Below, one piece after another: positions 5,436-11,815 of a DNA stretch of 11,815 nucleotides. How positions within the stretch are numbered: the first letter of the stretch is position 1; every line of letters begins with the position of its first letter. The notes under the pieces were generated by a model that was not told where the DNA came from, ran no database searches, and saw only the letters and a list, made by a program, of their open reading frames with translations. The position numbers and the translations under genes are program-made. Location of the stretch: positions 1 to 11,815 of the forward strand of contig JAOZOM010000041.1 in NCBI GenBank assembly GCA_029933275.1, written 5' to 3'. This DNA is from Anaerolineales bacterium (GTDB taxonomy: Bacteria; Chloroflexota; Anaerolineae; Anaerolineales; Villigracilaceae).

Positions 5436-6906
5436 TTTTTCTGGACGAAAACCCCGCACCACGCGCCTGATTTTCGCGGGCTTGCTGATCTTGGGCGCGA
5501 TTCTGCGCCTGATAGATCTCACCGATCCCCCCCTCGACTTTCACCCCACCCGTCAACTCCGCGGGATGCTCGTCTCGCGCGATATTTACTACCAACTTAC
5601 CCCCAATGTTGACCCAGAAACGCAAAAATTAGCCACCGATTTTCGAAATCGGCTAGGAGTCTATGAACCACCTATCTTCGAAACCCTCGTTGCTTGGACA
5701 TATACCTGGACAGGCGGAGAACGCATCGCGATTCCGCGCATCTACAATACCATTTTCTGGCTCCTTGGCGGGATTGCCCTCTATGACCTCGCTCGCCGTT
5801 TCTCTTCTGACAAAGCCGCACTGATTTCTCTCGCGTTTTATCTGGTTTTGCCTTTTTCGGTTGAAGCCAGTCGCTCCTTTCAGCCCGATCCCTTAATGAC
5901 CTCCCTCTTTATCGGCGGATTCTATTATCTCTATCGCTGGGTTGAAGAAAAGAAATGGCTATACGCGCTTTTCGCCGCGCTTCTCTTCGGATTTGCCACC
6001 TTAGTCAAGATTGTAATTGCGTTCTTCATCGCACCGCTCGCCATCGCCGCCGTTCTGCTCGTTTTCGGGATTAAGCGATTCTGGAAATCTCCCCTCGTTT
6101 GGGGAATGGCATTATTAATCATCTCCCCCGCGTTTATTTACTATATTTTAAACACCGGACAAAACTCATCCGAGTTCTTCGTCAACAGGACTCTGGATAT
6201 GTTCCAACTACTCCTAACAACAAAATTTTATCTCCACTGGATGACTTTTGTCGGCAGTTTATTCGGCTTGCCGATTCTTTATCTCAGCTTTTTGGGTGTT
6301 TTGCTAATGCCCTCGCGCGGGCGGATTCTCTTGCTCAGTGTTTGGCTGGGATATTTTCTCTACGGGATGGCGTTTCCCTTCCAAACCTATACGCATAGCT
6401 ATTATCATATCCAACTGATTCCGCTGGTGGCGTTGGGGTTGGCACCCATAGCTCAATTAATCGCCGAGCAAGCCTCAATTCAAGGGCGTTTCTGGCGAGG
6501 AGCTATTTTTGCCGCGGTGCTGGTCGGGATTGCGTATCCCGCTTGGGTGTCACGTTCAGTTCTCGTATCCGAAGATTTTCACCACGAACCTGCTTTTTGG
6601 GCAGGGGTCGCCGATGCCATCCCGCCGGACGAATCCGCCATCGCATTGACGCAAGATTACGGCTACCGGCTGATGGTTTTTGGTTGGCAAAAAGTTGCAC
6701 TCTGGCCCCAAGCAACCGAGATGATGCGGGTGCGTGGCAATAGCATTGACGCAAAAAATAAATTTGAGAGCCTCACCGAAGGCAAAGATTATTTTCTCGT
6801 CACCGCTTTCGGGCAATTAAAAGAACAACCCGCTTTACAAGAAATTCTCGATAATTATCCCGTCGCAGCGCAAGGCGATGGGTATATTCTCTACAATTTG
6901 CGATGA
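5419..6906 (+). CDS. GT-C fold membrane glycosyltransferase (ArnT/PMT, GT39/GT83-like), copy 1
   Basis: 495 residues from the ATG at 5419. The frame is open from 5326, but the chosen start gives exactly the length of the paralogue at 7890 and aligns with its N terminus. After one membrane helix (about 17-35) comes the first outer-loop signature LTDPPLDFHPTRQL (34-47), with the acidic residue expected for catalysis in this fold. SRSFQPDPLM follows at 151-160. About ten further hydrophobic segments run to residue 380, then a soluble tail of about 115 residues with TQDYGYRL. Such enzymes use polyprenyl-phosphate sugars and add a sugar to a lipid-linked glycan on the outer face of the membrane. 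Donor and acceptor are not deducible. The stop overlaps the next gene by four bases (ATGA at 6903). The start lies within the DUF115 remnant. Confidence 0.85.
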   Translation: MTTYSNFSGRKPRTTRLIFAGLLILGAILRLIDLTDPPLDFHPTRQLRGMLVSRDIYYQLTPNVDPETQKLATDFRNRLGVYEPPIFETLVAWTYTWTGGERIAIPRIYNTIFWLLGGIALYDLARRFSSDKAALISLAFYLVLPFSVEASRSFQPDPLMTSLFIGGFYYLYRWVEEKKWLYALFAALLFGFATLVKIVIAFFIAPLAIAAVLLVFGIKRFWKSPLVWGMALLIISPAFIYYILNTGQNSSEFFVNRTLDMFQLLLTTKFYLHWMTFVGSLFGLPILYLSFLGVLLMPSRGRILLLSVWLGYFLYGMAFPFQTYTHSYYHIQLIPLVALGLAPIAQLIAEQASIQGRFWRGAIFAAVLVGIAYPAWVSRSVLVSEDFHHEPAFWAGVADAIPPDESAIALTQDYGYRLMVFGWQKVALWPQATEMMRVRGNSIDAKNKFESLTEGKDYFLVTAFGQLKEQPALQEILDNYPVAAQGDGYILYNLR

Positions 6907-7838
6907 CGCTCATCTCGATTATCACCCCCTCCTACAATCAAGCGGATTTTTTAGAGCAAACGATTCTCTCGGTTTTGGAACAAAAAAACGCTCAATTTGA
7001 ATATCTGATTGTGGACGGGGCATCTACGGACGGAAGCGTGGGCATCATCGAAAAACACGCCGCGTCTTTAGCTTGGTATATCTCCGAAGCGGACTCAGGT
7101 CAGGCTTGCGCGATCAACAAGGGCTTCGCCCGCGCTGGAGGGGAGATTATCGCTTGGCTCAACTCAGACGATTATTATCTCCCCAACACCCTCTCAACAA
7201 TAGCCAATCTCTTCGACCAACATCCCGAAGTGGGGATTATCTACGGCGATGTCCTCTCCGTAGACGGCGCGGGCAACCCGATTAACATTCAACATTTTCA
7301 ACCCTATACCCTCGATGATTTAATGGCATTCAAAATCATCAGCCAACCGGCGGTTTTTATGCGCCGTAGCCTTTTGGAAAAAGTCGGTTATCTTGATAAT
7401 GACTATCATTTTCTCCTCGACCATCATCTCTGGTTACGCATTGCCCAACTGACCCCAATGCTTTATACATCGCAAACTTTAGCAGCAGCGCGTTACCACG
7501 ATGATGCGAAAAATATCGCTCACGCCGAAGAGTTTGGCGCAGAAGCCTTCAAAATTCTGGCATGGATGAAAACACAGCCCAATCTTGCGCCGCGTCTTGC
7601 AAAAAATGAGTCAAAAATCCTCGCCGGCGCACATCATCTGGATGCTTTTTATTTGGTCGAAGCTGGTAAAATGCGGGCTGGTTTGGCGGCATATTGGCGC
7701 AGTTTTCTCCACAATCCGAAGACCGCGCTCAAAAGCTGGAAGCGGATTCTATACGCGTTTTTAAGTCTTTTCGGTCTGGCGCGTGTGCGCGAGGTTTACT
7801 TGAATTTGCGGAAAAAGAATTTATTGCGTGAAGCGTGA
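6903..7838 (+). CDS. Family 2 glycosyltransferase (GT-A fold), copy 1
   Basis: 311 residues. The first strand and loop, LISIITPSYNQADFLEQTI, are at the extreme N terminus. IVDGASTDGS (36-45) binds the nucleotide sugar, and AWLNSDD (84-90) holds the metal-binding acidic motif. A later ISQPAVFMRRSLLEKVG and a FLLDHHLWLRIA segment (170-181) match GT2 enzymes in which the D-x-x-L-W region shapes the acceptor site. It lacks membrane helices apart from a mildly hydrophobic patch near 283-292, so it is probably cytoplasmic or peripherally bound. It uses a nucleotide-sugar donor to extend a surface glycan. Its N-terminal 120 residues are roughly half identical to the GT2 at 10823-11668, sharing INKGFARA and AWLNSDD at near-identical DNA level. 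It overlaps the upstream GT-C gene by four bases, so the two are probably co-translated. Confidence 0.9.
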   Translation: MTLISIITPSYNQADFLEQTILSVLEQKNAQFEYLIVDGASTDGSVGIIEKHAASLAWYISEADSGQACAINKGFARAGGEIIAWLNSDDYYLPNTLSTIANLFDQHPEVGIIYGDVLSVDGAGNPINIQHFQPYTLDDLMAFKIISQPAVFMRRSLLEKVGYLDNDYHFLLDHHLWLRIAQLTPMLYTSQTLAAARYHDDAKNIAHAEEFGAEAFKILAWMKTQPNLAPRLAKNESKILAGAHHLDAFYLVEAGKMRAGLAAYWRSFLHNPKTALKSWKRILYAFLSLFGLARVREVYLNLRKKNLLREA

Positions 7839-7847
7839 AATGTAAAA

Positions 7848-7883
7848 AATTCGCGTAATTCGCCAATTCGTGTAATTCGTGTT
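7848..7883 (+). repeat. Short tandem repeat, four AATTCG-type units, in the gap before GT-C copy 2
   Basis: Units AATTCGCGT, AATTCGCC, AATTCGTGT and AATTCGTGT fill nearly the whole 51-base gap between the GT2 stop and the next ATG at 7890. An A-rich run follows directly before the start codon. No Shine-Dalgarno motif is visible. The tract lies exactly at the boundary between two apparent gene modules. I see no dyad strong enough to call a terminator. Confidence 0.6.
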
Positions 7884-7889
7884 AAAAAA

Positions 7890-9377
7890 ATGAACCAAAA
7901 ACCCTACCTCCCCAAAACCCTCTACCGCCTCTTCGTCATCCTCATCTTCTTAGGCGGGCTTTGGATTCGACTGATAGACCTCGACGACCTCCCCCTCGAC
8001 TTTCATCCCACGCGTCAACTTTTCTCCGCGCTCAAAGCACGCGGCATCTATTATCAAACTGCGCCGAATATCCCCGATTGGCAACGCGAGATGGCAATCC
8101 AACAATGGAAACGCCAAGCCACCATCGAACCGGAGATCGTGGAGCATTTAGCGGTCTTCGCCTATCGTCGCGCGGGCGAAGCAAATCTCGTTTTTCCACG
8201 CCTCTTTAGCATCGCCTTTTGGATGATTGGCGGCATCTTCATCTTTCTTGCGGCAAAACGCCTCGTCTCCCCCGATGGCGCGCTACTCTCGCTCTCTTTC
8301 TATCTCTTTTTACCTTACGGTGTTTACGCCAGCCGTAGCTTTCAACCCGATCCGCTGATGGTGATGCTCATCGCCGCGTTTATTTGGGCATTAGCCGCGT
8401 GGCAAGATGAACGCGGCTGGCGATGGGCAATCTTAACGGGACTCTTCGGCGGGATGGCAATTCTCGTCAAAATGGTCGCCATCTTCTTCGTCGCGGGCGG
8501 CGCGGCGATGGTTGTGCTAAGAGCAGAATCCCTAAAACGGGCGGTAAAAAATGCTCAAATCTGGGTGATAGCTATCCTATCCCTCCTCCCGACCGCGCTC
8601 TACTTCGCCTATGGCATCCTCCTCAACGGTTTTCTCACCGAACAATTCGGCGGACGCTTTTTCCCCGCCCTGCTCCTCTCCCCCTCCTTTTACCTCCGTT
8701 GGGGCTTAAAACTGGATGCCGTCATCGGCTATCTCGGCATCACCTTTGCCATTTTGGGGCTACTTTCCTTCCCCAAAAAGAAAAACGGGGTTTTACTCGG
8801 CTTATGGGGCGGATATATTCTCTACGGCTTATACTTTAACTACCATTTTTCGACTCACGATTATTACCAACTCCCCTTCATTCTGGTTGCCGCCCTTTCT
8901 TTGGCTCCACTTGGGGAGATGCTCGCCTCGCGCGTGTCAAAAGGCTTTTTCTCCCGCTTCATCTTCACCACCGCGTGGACACTGGCTCTCCTCGGCGCGG
9001 CGTGGACAGCCTACACCCAGCTCCGTGCGATAGATTATCGTCCCCAAGCCCAAACTTATCGCGAAATCGGCAACACTTTGCGAGACGAAGGGCGCGTAGT
9101 TGCCCTCTCTAAAGACTATGGTTATCGCCTCAACTATTGGGGCTGGCTAGATACCGTCCACTTCCCCTCCGCGGGCGATATTTGGTATCAGGAAAAACGC
9201 GGTAAAACGCAAGATTTCACCGAAATCTTCACCAGCCACATCCAAGGGCGCGACTTTTTCCTCGTCACCGACCTCGAAGAATGGGAAAACTTCCCCGAAC
9301 TCCAAGAGCATCTTTTTGCTCATTATCCCCTTCTCGCCAAAGGCGAGAATTATCTCATCTTCGATTTACGCCAATAG
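7890..9377 (+). CDS. GT-C fold membrane glycosyltransferase (ArnT/PMT, GT39/GT83-like), copy 2
   Basis: 495 residues, the same length as the protein encoded at 5419-6906 and clearly its paralogue. Shared blocks include LIDL..LPLDFHPTRQL (28-44), GIYYQ (52-56), ASRSFQPDPLM (147-157), LVKM/LVKI near 192-195, and DYGYRL (409-414), followed by a matching soluble tail ending in DFFLVTD and YLIFDLR. The first outer-loop aspartates after helix one are where GT-C enzymes place their catalytic acid. About eleven hydrophobic segments are predicted by eye. It should act on a lipid-phosphate sugar donor at the outer membrane face of the cytoplasmic membrane, possibly at a different glycan position from its sister. 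No ribosome site is seen before the ATG, which follows an A-run. The next gene begins ten bases after its stop. Base composition is G+C-rich for this window (8461-8520 about 58%). Confidence 0.85.
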   Translation: MNQKPYLPKTLYRLFVILIFLGGLWIRLIDLDDLPLDFHPTRQLFSALKARGIYYQTAPNIPDWQREMAIQQWKRQATIEPEIVEHLAVFAYRRAGEANLVFPRLFSIAFWMIGGIFIFLAAKRLVSPDGALLSLSFYLFLPYGVYASRSFQPDPLMVMLIAAFIWALAAWQDERGWRWAILTGLFGGMAILVKMVAIFFVAGGAAMVVLRAESLKRAVKNAQIWVIAILSLLPTALYFAYGILLNGFLTEQFGGRFFPALLLSPSFYLRWGLKLDAVIGYLGITFAILGLLSFPKKKNGVLLGLWGGYILYGLYFNYHFSTHDYYQLPFILVAALSLAPLGEMLASRVSKGFFSRFIFTTAWTLALLGAAWTAYTQLRAIDYRPQAQTYREIGNTLRDEGRVVALSKDYGYRLNYWGWLDTVHFPSAGDIWYQEKRGKTQDFTEIFTSHIQGRDFFLVTDLEEWENFPELQEHLFAHYPLLAKGENYLIFDLRQ

Positions 9378-9387
9378 TAAACGCAAA

Positions 9388-10833
9388 ATGGAAAAATCAA
9401 AAAACAACACCTTTCTCAAAAATATCCTTCGGCTAAACCTCCTTAGCCTATCCACGGCTCTGGCGGTTTACGCGTATTTCGGCATTTTTTCACGCTATCT
9501 AGCCGATGATTATTGTCATAGCGGCATCTTAAAAAATTACGGGTTTTGGGGCGCGGTGCAAAAACATTACCTCACTTTTTCAAATCGATATATGATTTTA
9601 GTCGTCCCCTATCTAACCGACTTTTTTGGCGTGCGCGGACAATCTTATTTGCCGGGCGTTATGATTATTCTTTGGCTCGGCGCGTTATATTGGCTTTTGA
9701 ATGAGATACGCCATCTACTGCCCATTACTTGGACGCGACTAACATCCTTCTTTCTGGCAACCTTTCTAGCTTTTTTCGTTATTTTACAAGCCCCAAACCG
9801 TTATCAATCCATTTATTGGCAAGCCAGCTCCATCAATCGTTTTGTTCCTCTTGTTTTAACCACATACTTCTTCGCCTTCCTTTTATCTATTATCCGTACT
9901 CGCACGAGAAAAGAGAATACTCTCTTTTGGAGCATCCTTTTTTTCTTGTTAACATTCCTTATCGGCGGTTTCGATGAAATGAATGACGTTCTCATCTTCG
10001 CCAGCACACTTCTGGCTTTTCTGAGCATTTTTTCAAACAAAAAGAAAAAAAATACTTTTTCACTCAGCATCATAAGTAGCATCTCGCTCTCTTCGCTGGT
10101 CAGCGTAGGGATAATGTCTCTTTCTCCGGGCATAAAATGGCGCGTCAAAGATATTCCTACGCTTGGGGTTTTCATTCAAAGAATATTAACCTACCCAAAA
10201 GATTTTATCGTAGACACACTAAGAACTTTGCCTCTCCCGAGTTTTCTTTCTTTATTCATCCCCTTGATATTATTCTTCCTTTTATTTATTGGCAAAAGAG
10301 AAGAAATAACCAAAGATTTTCGCAAAAAAACGCTCACCGCTACACTCTCCGCCCCTCTGATTTTATATTTTCTCCTGATTGTCAATTTTTCGCCTAGTGC
10401 CTACGCCCAAGCCTACCCCGCTGATCGTGCTTTATTGGGCGCACAAGCTCTAATGACCTTTTTGCTCACCTTTGAAGGTATATTAGGCGGAATCACTCTT
10501 GCCGTTACTTTCCCGATCCTATATCAGGTAAAATTCTCCCATTACCTTCTAGGAATAATTCTAGCTTTATTCTCTCTCTACCCCCTACGCGTCGCGTGGC
10601 AAACCTTCCACAGCATAGATTTCTACCGCCAACGCGCCATCGCATGGGATGCGCGTGATGCCGAAATCCGCACAGCGCAAAAAAGTGGCAAGATGAATCT
10701 CACCGTACCAGAATTCGATAGTCTGCACGGAATTAAAGAATTGGATGACGATCCCAATCATTGGGTGAACCGTTGTGCCGCCCGCTATTACGGCGTGGAT
10801 TCAATTAAAACCAACTCAAATTATGACAACTAA
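9388..10833 (+). CDS. Polytopic membrane protein, DUF6056-like (GT-C-like)
   Basis: 481 residues from the ATG at 9388; an earlier in-frame start at 9316 would lie deep inside the preceding gene and is rejected. One helix (about 15-33) is followed by the outer-loop motif RYLADDYCHSGILKNYGF with D40/D41, then SNRY (65-68). This is the arrangement of DUF6056 proteins, which resemble GT-C glycosyltransferases. Roughly ten hydrophobic segments follow. Further marks are GGFDEMND (193-200), SLSPGIKWRV (244-253), YPADRALLGAQ (343-353), WDARDAEI (420-427) and a tail HWVNRCAARYYGVDSI (458-473). The function is not established; a lipid-linked sugar transferase is the best guess. Its middle is A+T-rich (10261-10320 is 16/60 G+C) while its 3' end (10621-10680) is 36/60. 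The end overlaps the GT2 start by 11 bases. Confidence 0.72.
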   Translation: MEKSKNNTFLKNILRLNLLSLSTALAVYAYFGIFSRYLADDYCHSGILKNYGFWGAVQKHYLTFSNRYMILVVPYLTDFFGVRGQSYLPGVMIILWLGALYWLLNEIRHLLPITWTRLTSFFLATFLAFFVILQAPNRYQSIYWQASSINRFVPLVLTTYFFAFLLSIIRTRTRKENTLFWSILFFLLTFLIGGFDEMNDVLIFASTLLAFLSIFSNKKKKNTFSLSIISSISLSSLVSVGIMSLSPGIKWRVKDIPTLGVFIQRILTYPKDFIVDTLRTLPLPSFLSLFIPLILFFLLFIGKREEITKDFRKKTLTATLSAPLILYFLLIVNFSPSAYAQAYPADRALLGAQALMTFLLTFEGILGGITLAVTFPILYQVKFSHYLLGIILALFSLYPLRVAWQTFHSIDFYRQRAIAWDARDAEIRTAQKSGKMNLTVPEFDSLHGIKELDDDPNHWVNRCAARYYGVDSIKTNSNYDN

Positions 10834-11668
10834 CCCTCCCGAATCAAACGTGGACTTGGGCTTGCCTCTGGTCTCAATCATCACCCCATCCTTTAACCAA
10901 GCCCCCTTTATCGCGGCAACCATCGAATCGGTGCTAAATCAAGATTATCCCCATCTCGAATATATCATCGTGGATGGTGGCTCAACCGATGGGAGTGTGA
11001 AAATCATCGAAAGCTACGCCAAAAAGTTGACTTGGTGGGTCTCCGAAAAAGATAAAGGGCAAACGGACGCAATCAACAAAGGCTTTGCTCGCGCCAATGG
11101 GCAGATTCTAGCTTGGCTCAACTCAGATGATACCTACGAATCGGGTGCGATTCGCGCCGCTGTCAATTTTCTGATGAAAAATCCCAATGTAGGCTTGGTT
11201 TACGGCGATTGCAATTTCATTGACGAAAACGGGATTAAATTCGGAAAATTCAACGCCGCTCAAACGGATTTGAAGAGACTACAACGCGGCTACGTTCACA
11301 TCCCGCAGCAGGCTTCTTTTTGGCGCGCCAAGCTTTGGCAACAAGTCGCGCCCCTCGATGATAGTTTCTTCTTCGCAATGGATTATGATCTTTGGGTACG
11401 TCTCGCCAAAATCAGCGAACTGCGCTATTTGCCAGGGAGAACTTGGGCAAATTTCCGCCTGCACAGTGATGCCAAATCCATCGCCGCCGATGACCGTTGT
11501 TGGCCCGAAATGATGAGCGTTCATTATCGCGAGGGCGGCTCCTTCTTCTCGGCGATGAACGCAAAATATCTCATCCGCAAAGTCCTCGCCCCCTGGTGGA
11601 ATTGGCGCAGGCGGCAACAGATTAAAAAAGCGTTGAAGAATCCACAAAGGAACACGAAGAAACACTAA
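10823..11668 (+). CDS. Family 2 glycosyltransferase (GT-A fold), copy 2
   Basis: 281 residues from the ATG at 10823. An in-frame start at 10775 lies further inside the DUF6056-like gene and adds nothing conserved. LVSIITPSFNQAPFI (16-30), IVDGGSTDGS (49-58) and AWLNSDD (97-103, the metal-binding acidic motif) define a GT2 enzyme. IPQQASFWRAKLW (160-172) and FFAMDYDLWVRLA (183-195) match the second half of the fold. It is a paralogue of the GT2 at 6903-7838, from which it differs by an N-terminal extension of about 13 residues and a shorter C-terminal part. It is likely cytoplasmic, transferring a sugar from a nucleotide donor to the same or a related glycan. The final residues, from P274 to H281, are encoded by an intergenic-type repeat (from 11642) and probably replaced an older C terminus. 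Confidence 0.9.
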   Translation: MTTNPPESNVDLGLPLVSIITPSFNQAPFIAATIESVLNQDYPHLEYIIVDGGSTDGSVKIIESYAKKLTWWVSEKDKGQTDAINKGFARANGQILAWLNSDDTYESGAIRAAVNFLMKNPNVGLVYGDCNFIDENGIKFGKFNAAQTDLKRLQRGYVHIPQQASFWRAKLWQQVAPLDDSFFFAMDYDLWVRLAKISELRYLPGRTWANFRLHSDAKSIAADDRCWPEMMSVHYREGGSFFSAMNAKYLIRKVLAPWWNWRRRQQIKKALKNPQRNTKKH

Positions 11669-11803
11669 GTGAACGTCTAAAAACAACTTCCCGAAAAGCA
11701 CACCATATATGCCCTACAGGGTACAGAGCCACGGAGAACACAAAGTTTTTCTCTGTGGTTACAAAGAAATTCTTCGTGACCTTTGTGACTTTGTGGTGAA
11801 TCC
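11642..11803. repeat. Inverted-repeat tract at the 3' end of the gene run
   Basis: The segment CCACAAAGGAACACGAAG (11642-11659), inside the end of the GT2 gene, is complementary with few mismatches to part of 11772-11796 (CTTCGTGACCTTTGTG, then TTTGTGG). A shorter dyad, CCACGGAGA at 11729-11737 against TCTCTGTGG at 11750-11758, forms a hairpin with eight of nine pairs and a T-rich loop. A further copy of the CACAAAG word lies at 11739-11745. Such 'ccaca(g/a)ag...ctttgtgg' units are familiar to me as dispersed intergenic repeats in environmental genomes. The 147 bases after the GT2 stop hold no gene that I can support. A role in transcript ending is possible, but no hairpin followed by a clean T-run is present. 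Confidence 0.6.
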
Positions 11804-11815
11804 TTAAGAATTTAT

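Noticed and set aside
7848..7883. CRISPR-like repeat array
   Set aside because: Units are about 9 bases, contiguous and without spacers.
8423..8839. Plus-strand open frame of 138 codons inside the second GT-C gene
   Set aside because: Out of frame with a well supported membrane protein; Arg/Pro-rich translation without motifs.
9316..9387. N-terminal extension of the DUF6056-like protein
   Set aside because: It would overlap the conserved C-terminal coding of the previous gene; the ATG at 9388 directly precedes the expected first membrane helix.
10815..10835. Further DUF115 3' relic at the second GT2 start (TTATGACAAC, as at 5418)
   Set aside because: Only about ten bases agree and the upstream coding sequence belongs to the DUF6056-like protein tail; probably chance sharing of an MTT start.

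Overview
The window is a single-direction (+ strand) run of ten cell-envelope or surface-glycan genes with almost no intergenic space. Most junctions overlap by 4 to 17 bases or sit within about 10 to 80 bases, so it reads like the interior of one long operon. The first gene is cut by the left edge, no promoter is visible, and a non-coding repeat tract closes the right edge. No rRNA, tRNA, CRISPR array, transposase or integrase was seen. Base composition is moderate and patchy (local 60-base windows from about 23% to 60% G+C). Shine-Dalgarno motifs are sparse, and short palindromic or tandem repeats lie between gene groups. The gene repertoire and repeat style suggest an environmental bacterium such as an Anaerolineae-type member of the Chloroflexota, but this is a soft inference: no marker gene is present.

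Layout. (1) 1-222: C-terminal end of a CMP-sugar synthetase (acylneuraminate/nonulosonate cytidylyltransferase type). (2) 219-1739: a membrane-anchored alkaline-phosphatase-superfamily (sulfatase / LTA-synthase-like) enzyme, strikingly A+T-rich. (3) 1726-2706: a D-2-hydroxyacid dehydrogenase. (4) A REP-like double hairpin at 2711-2767. (5) 2788-3543: an SDR oxidoreductase. (6) 3592-4410: a DUF115 / MptE-like protein, plausibly a transferase. (7) 4394-5329: a PAPS-type sulfotransferase. (8) 5355-5435: an orphan 26-codon copy of the 3' end of the DUF115 gene. (9) 5419-6906 and 7890-9377: two paralogous 495-residue GT-C membrane glycosyltransferases, with a family 2 glycosyltransferase (6903-7838) between them. 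(10) 9388-10833: a DUF6056-like polytopic protein. (11) 10823-11668: a second, paralogous family 2 glycosyltransferase. (12) 11642-11803: inverted-repeat tract that also encodes the last residues of that glycosyltransferase.

Working model (inference): the left half makes and modifies an activated acidic sugar (cytidylyltransferase, dehydrogenase, SDR), transfers it (DUF115-like protein) and sulfates or otherwise decorates the glycan (sulfotransferase, extracytoplasmic AlkP-fold enzyme). The right half assembles or extends it with cytoplasmic GT2 enzymes and lipid-linked-sugar-dependent GT-C enzymes in the membrane.

The most notable observation is genomic rather than enzymatic. The locus looks assembled from cassettes: a duplicated 3'-gene fragment marks an old junction around the sulfotransferase, a GT-C/GT2 pair appears twice, two genes differ sharply in base composition, and small repeats sit at the seams. 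One of these, a four-copy heptamer, lies inside a coding region.
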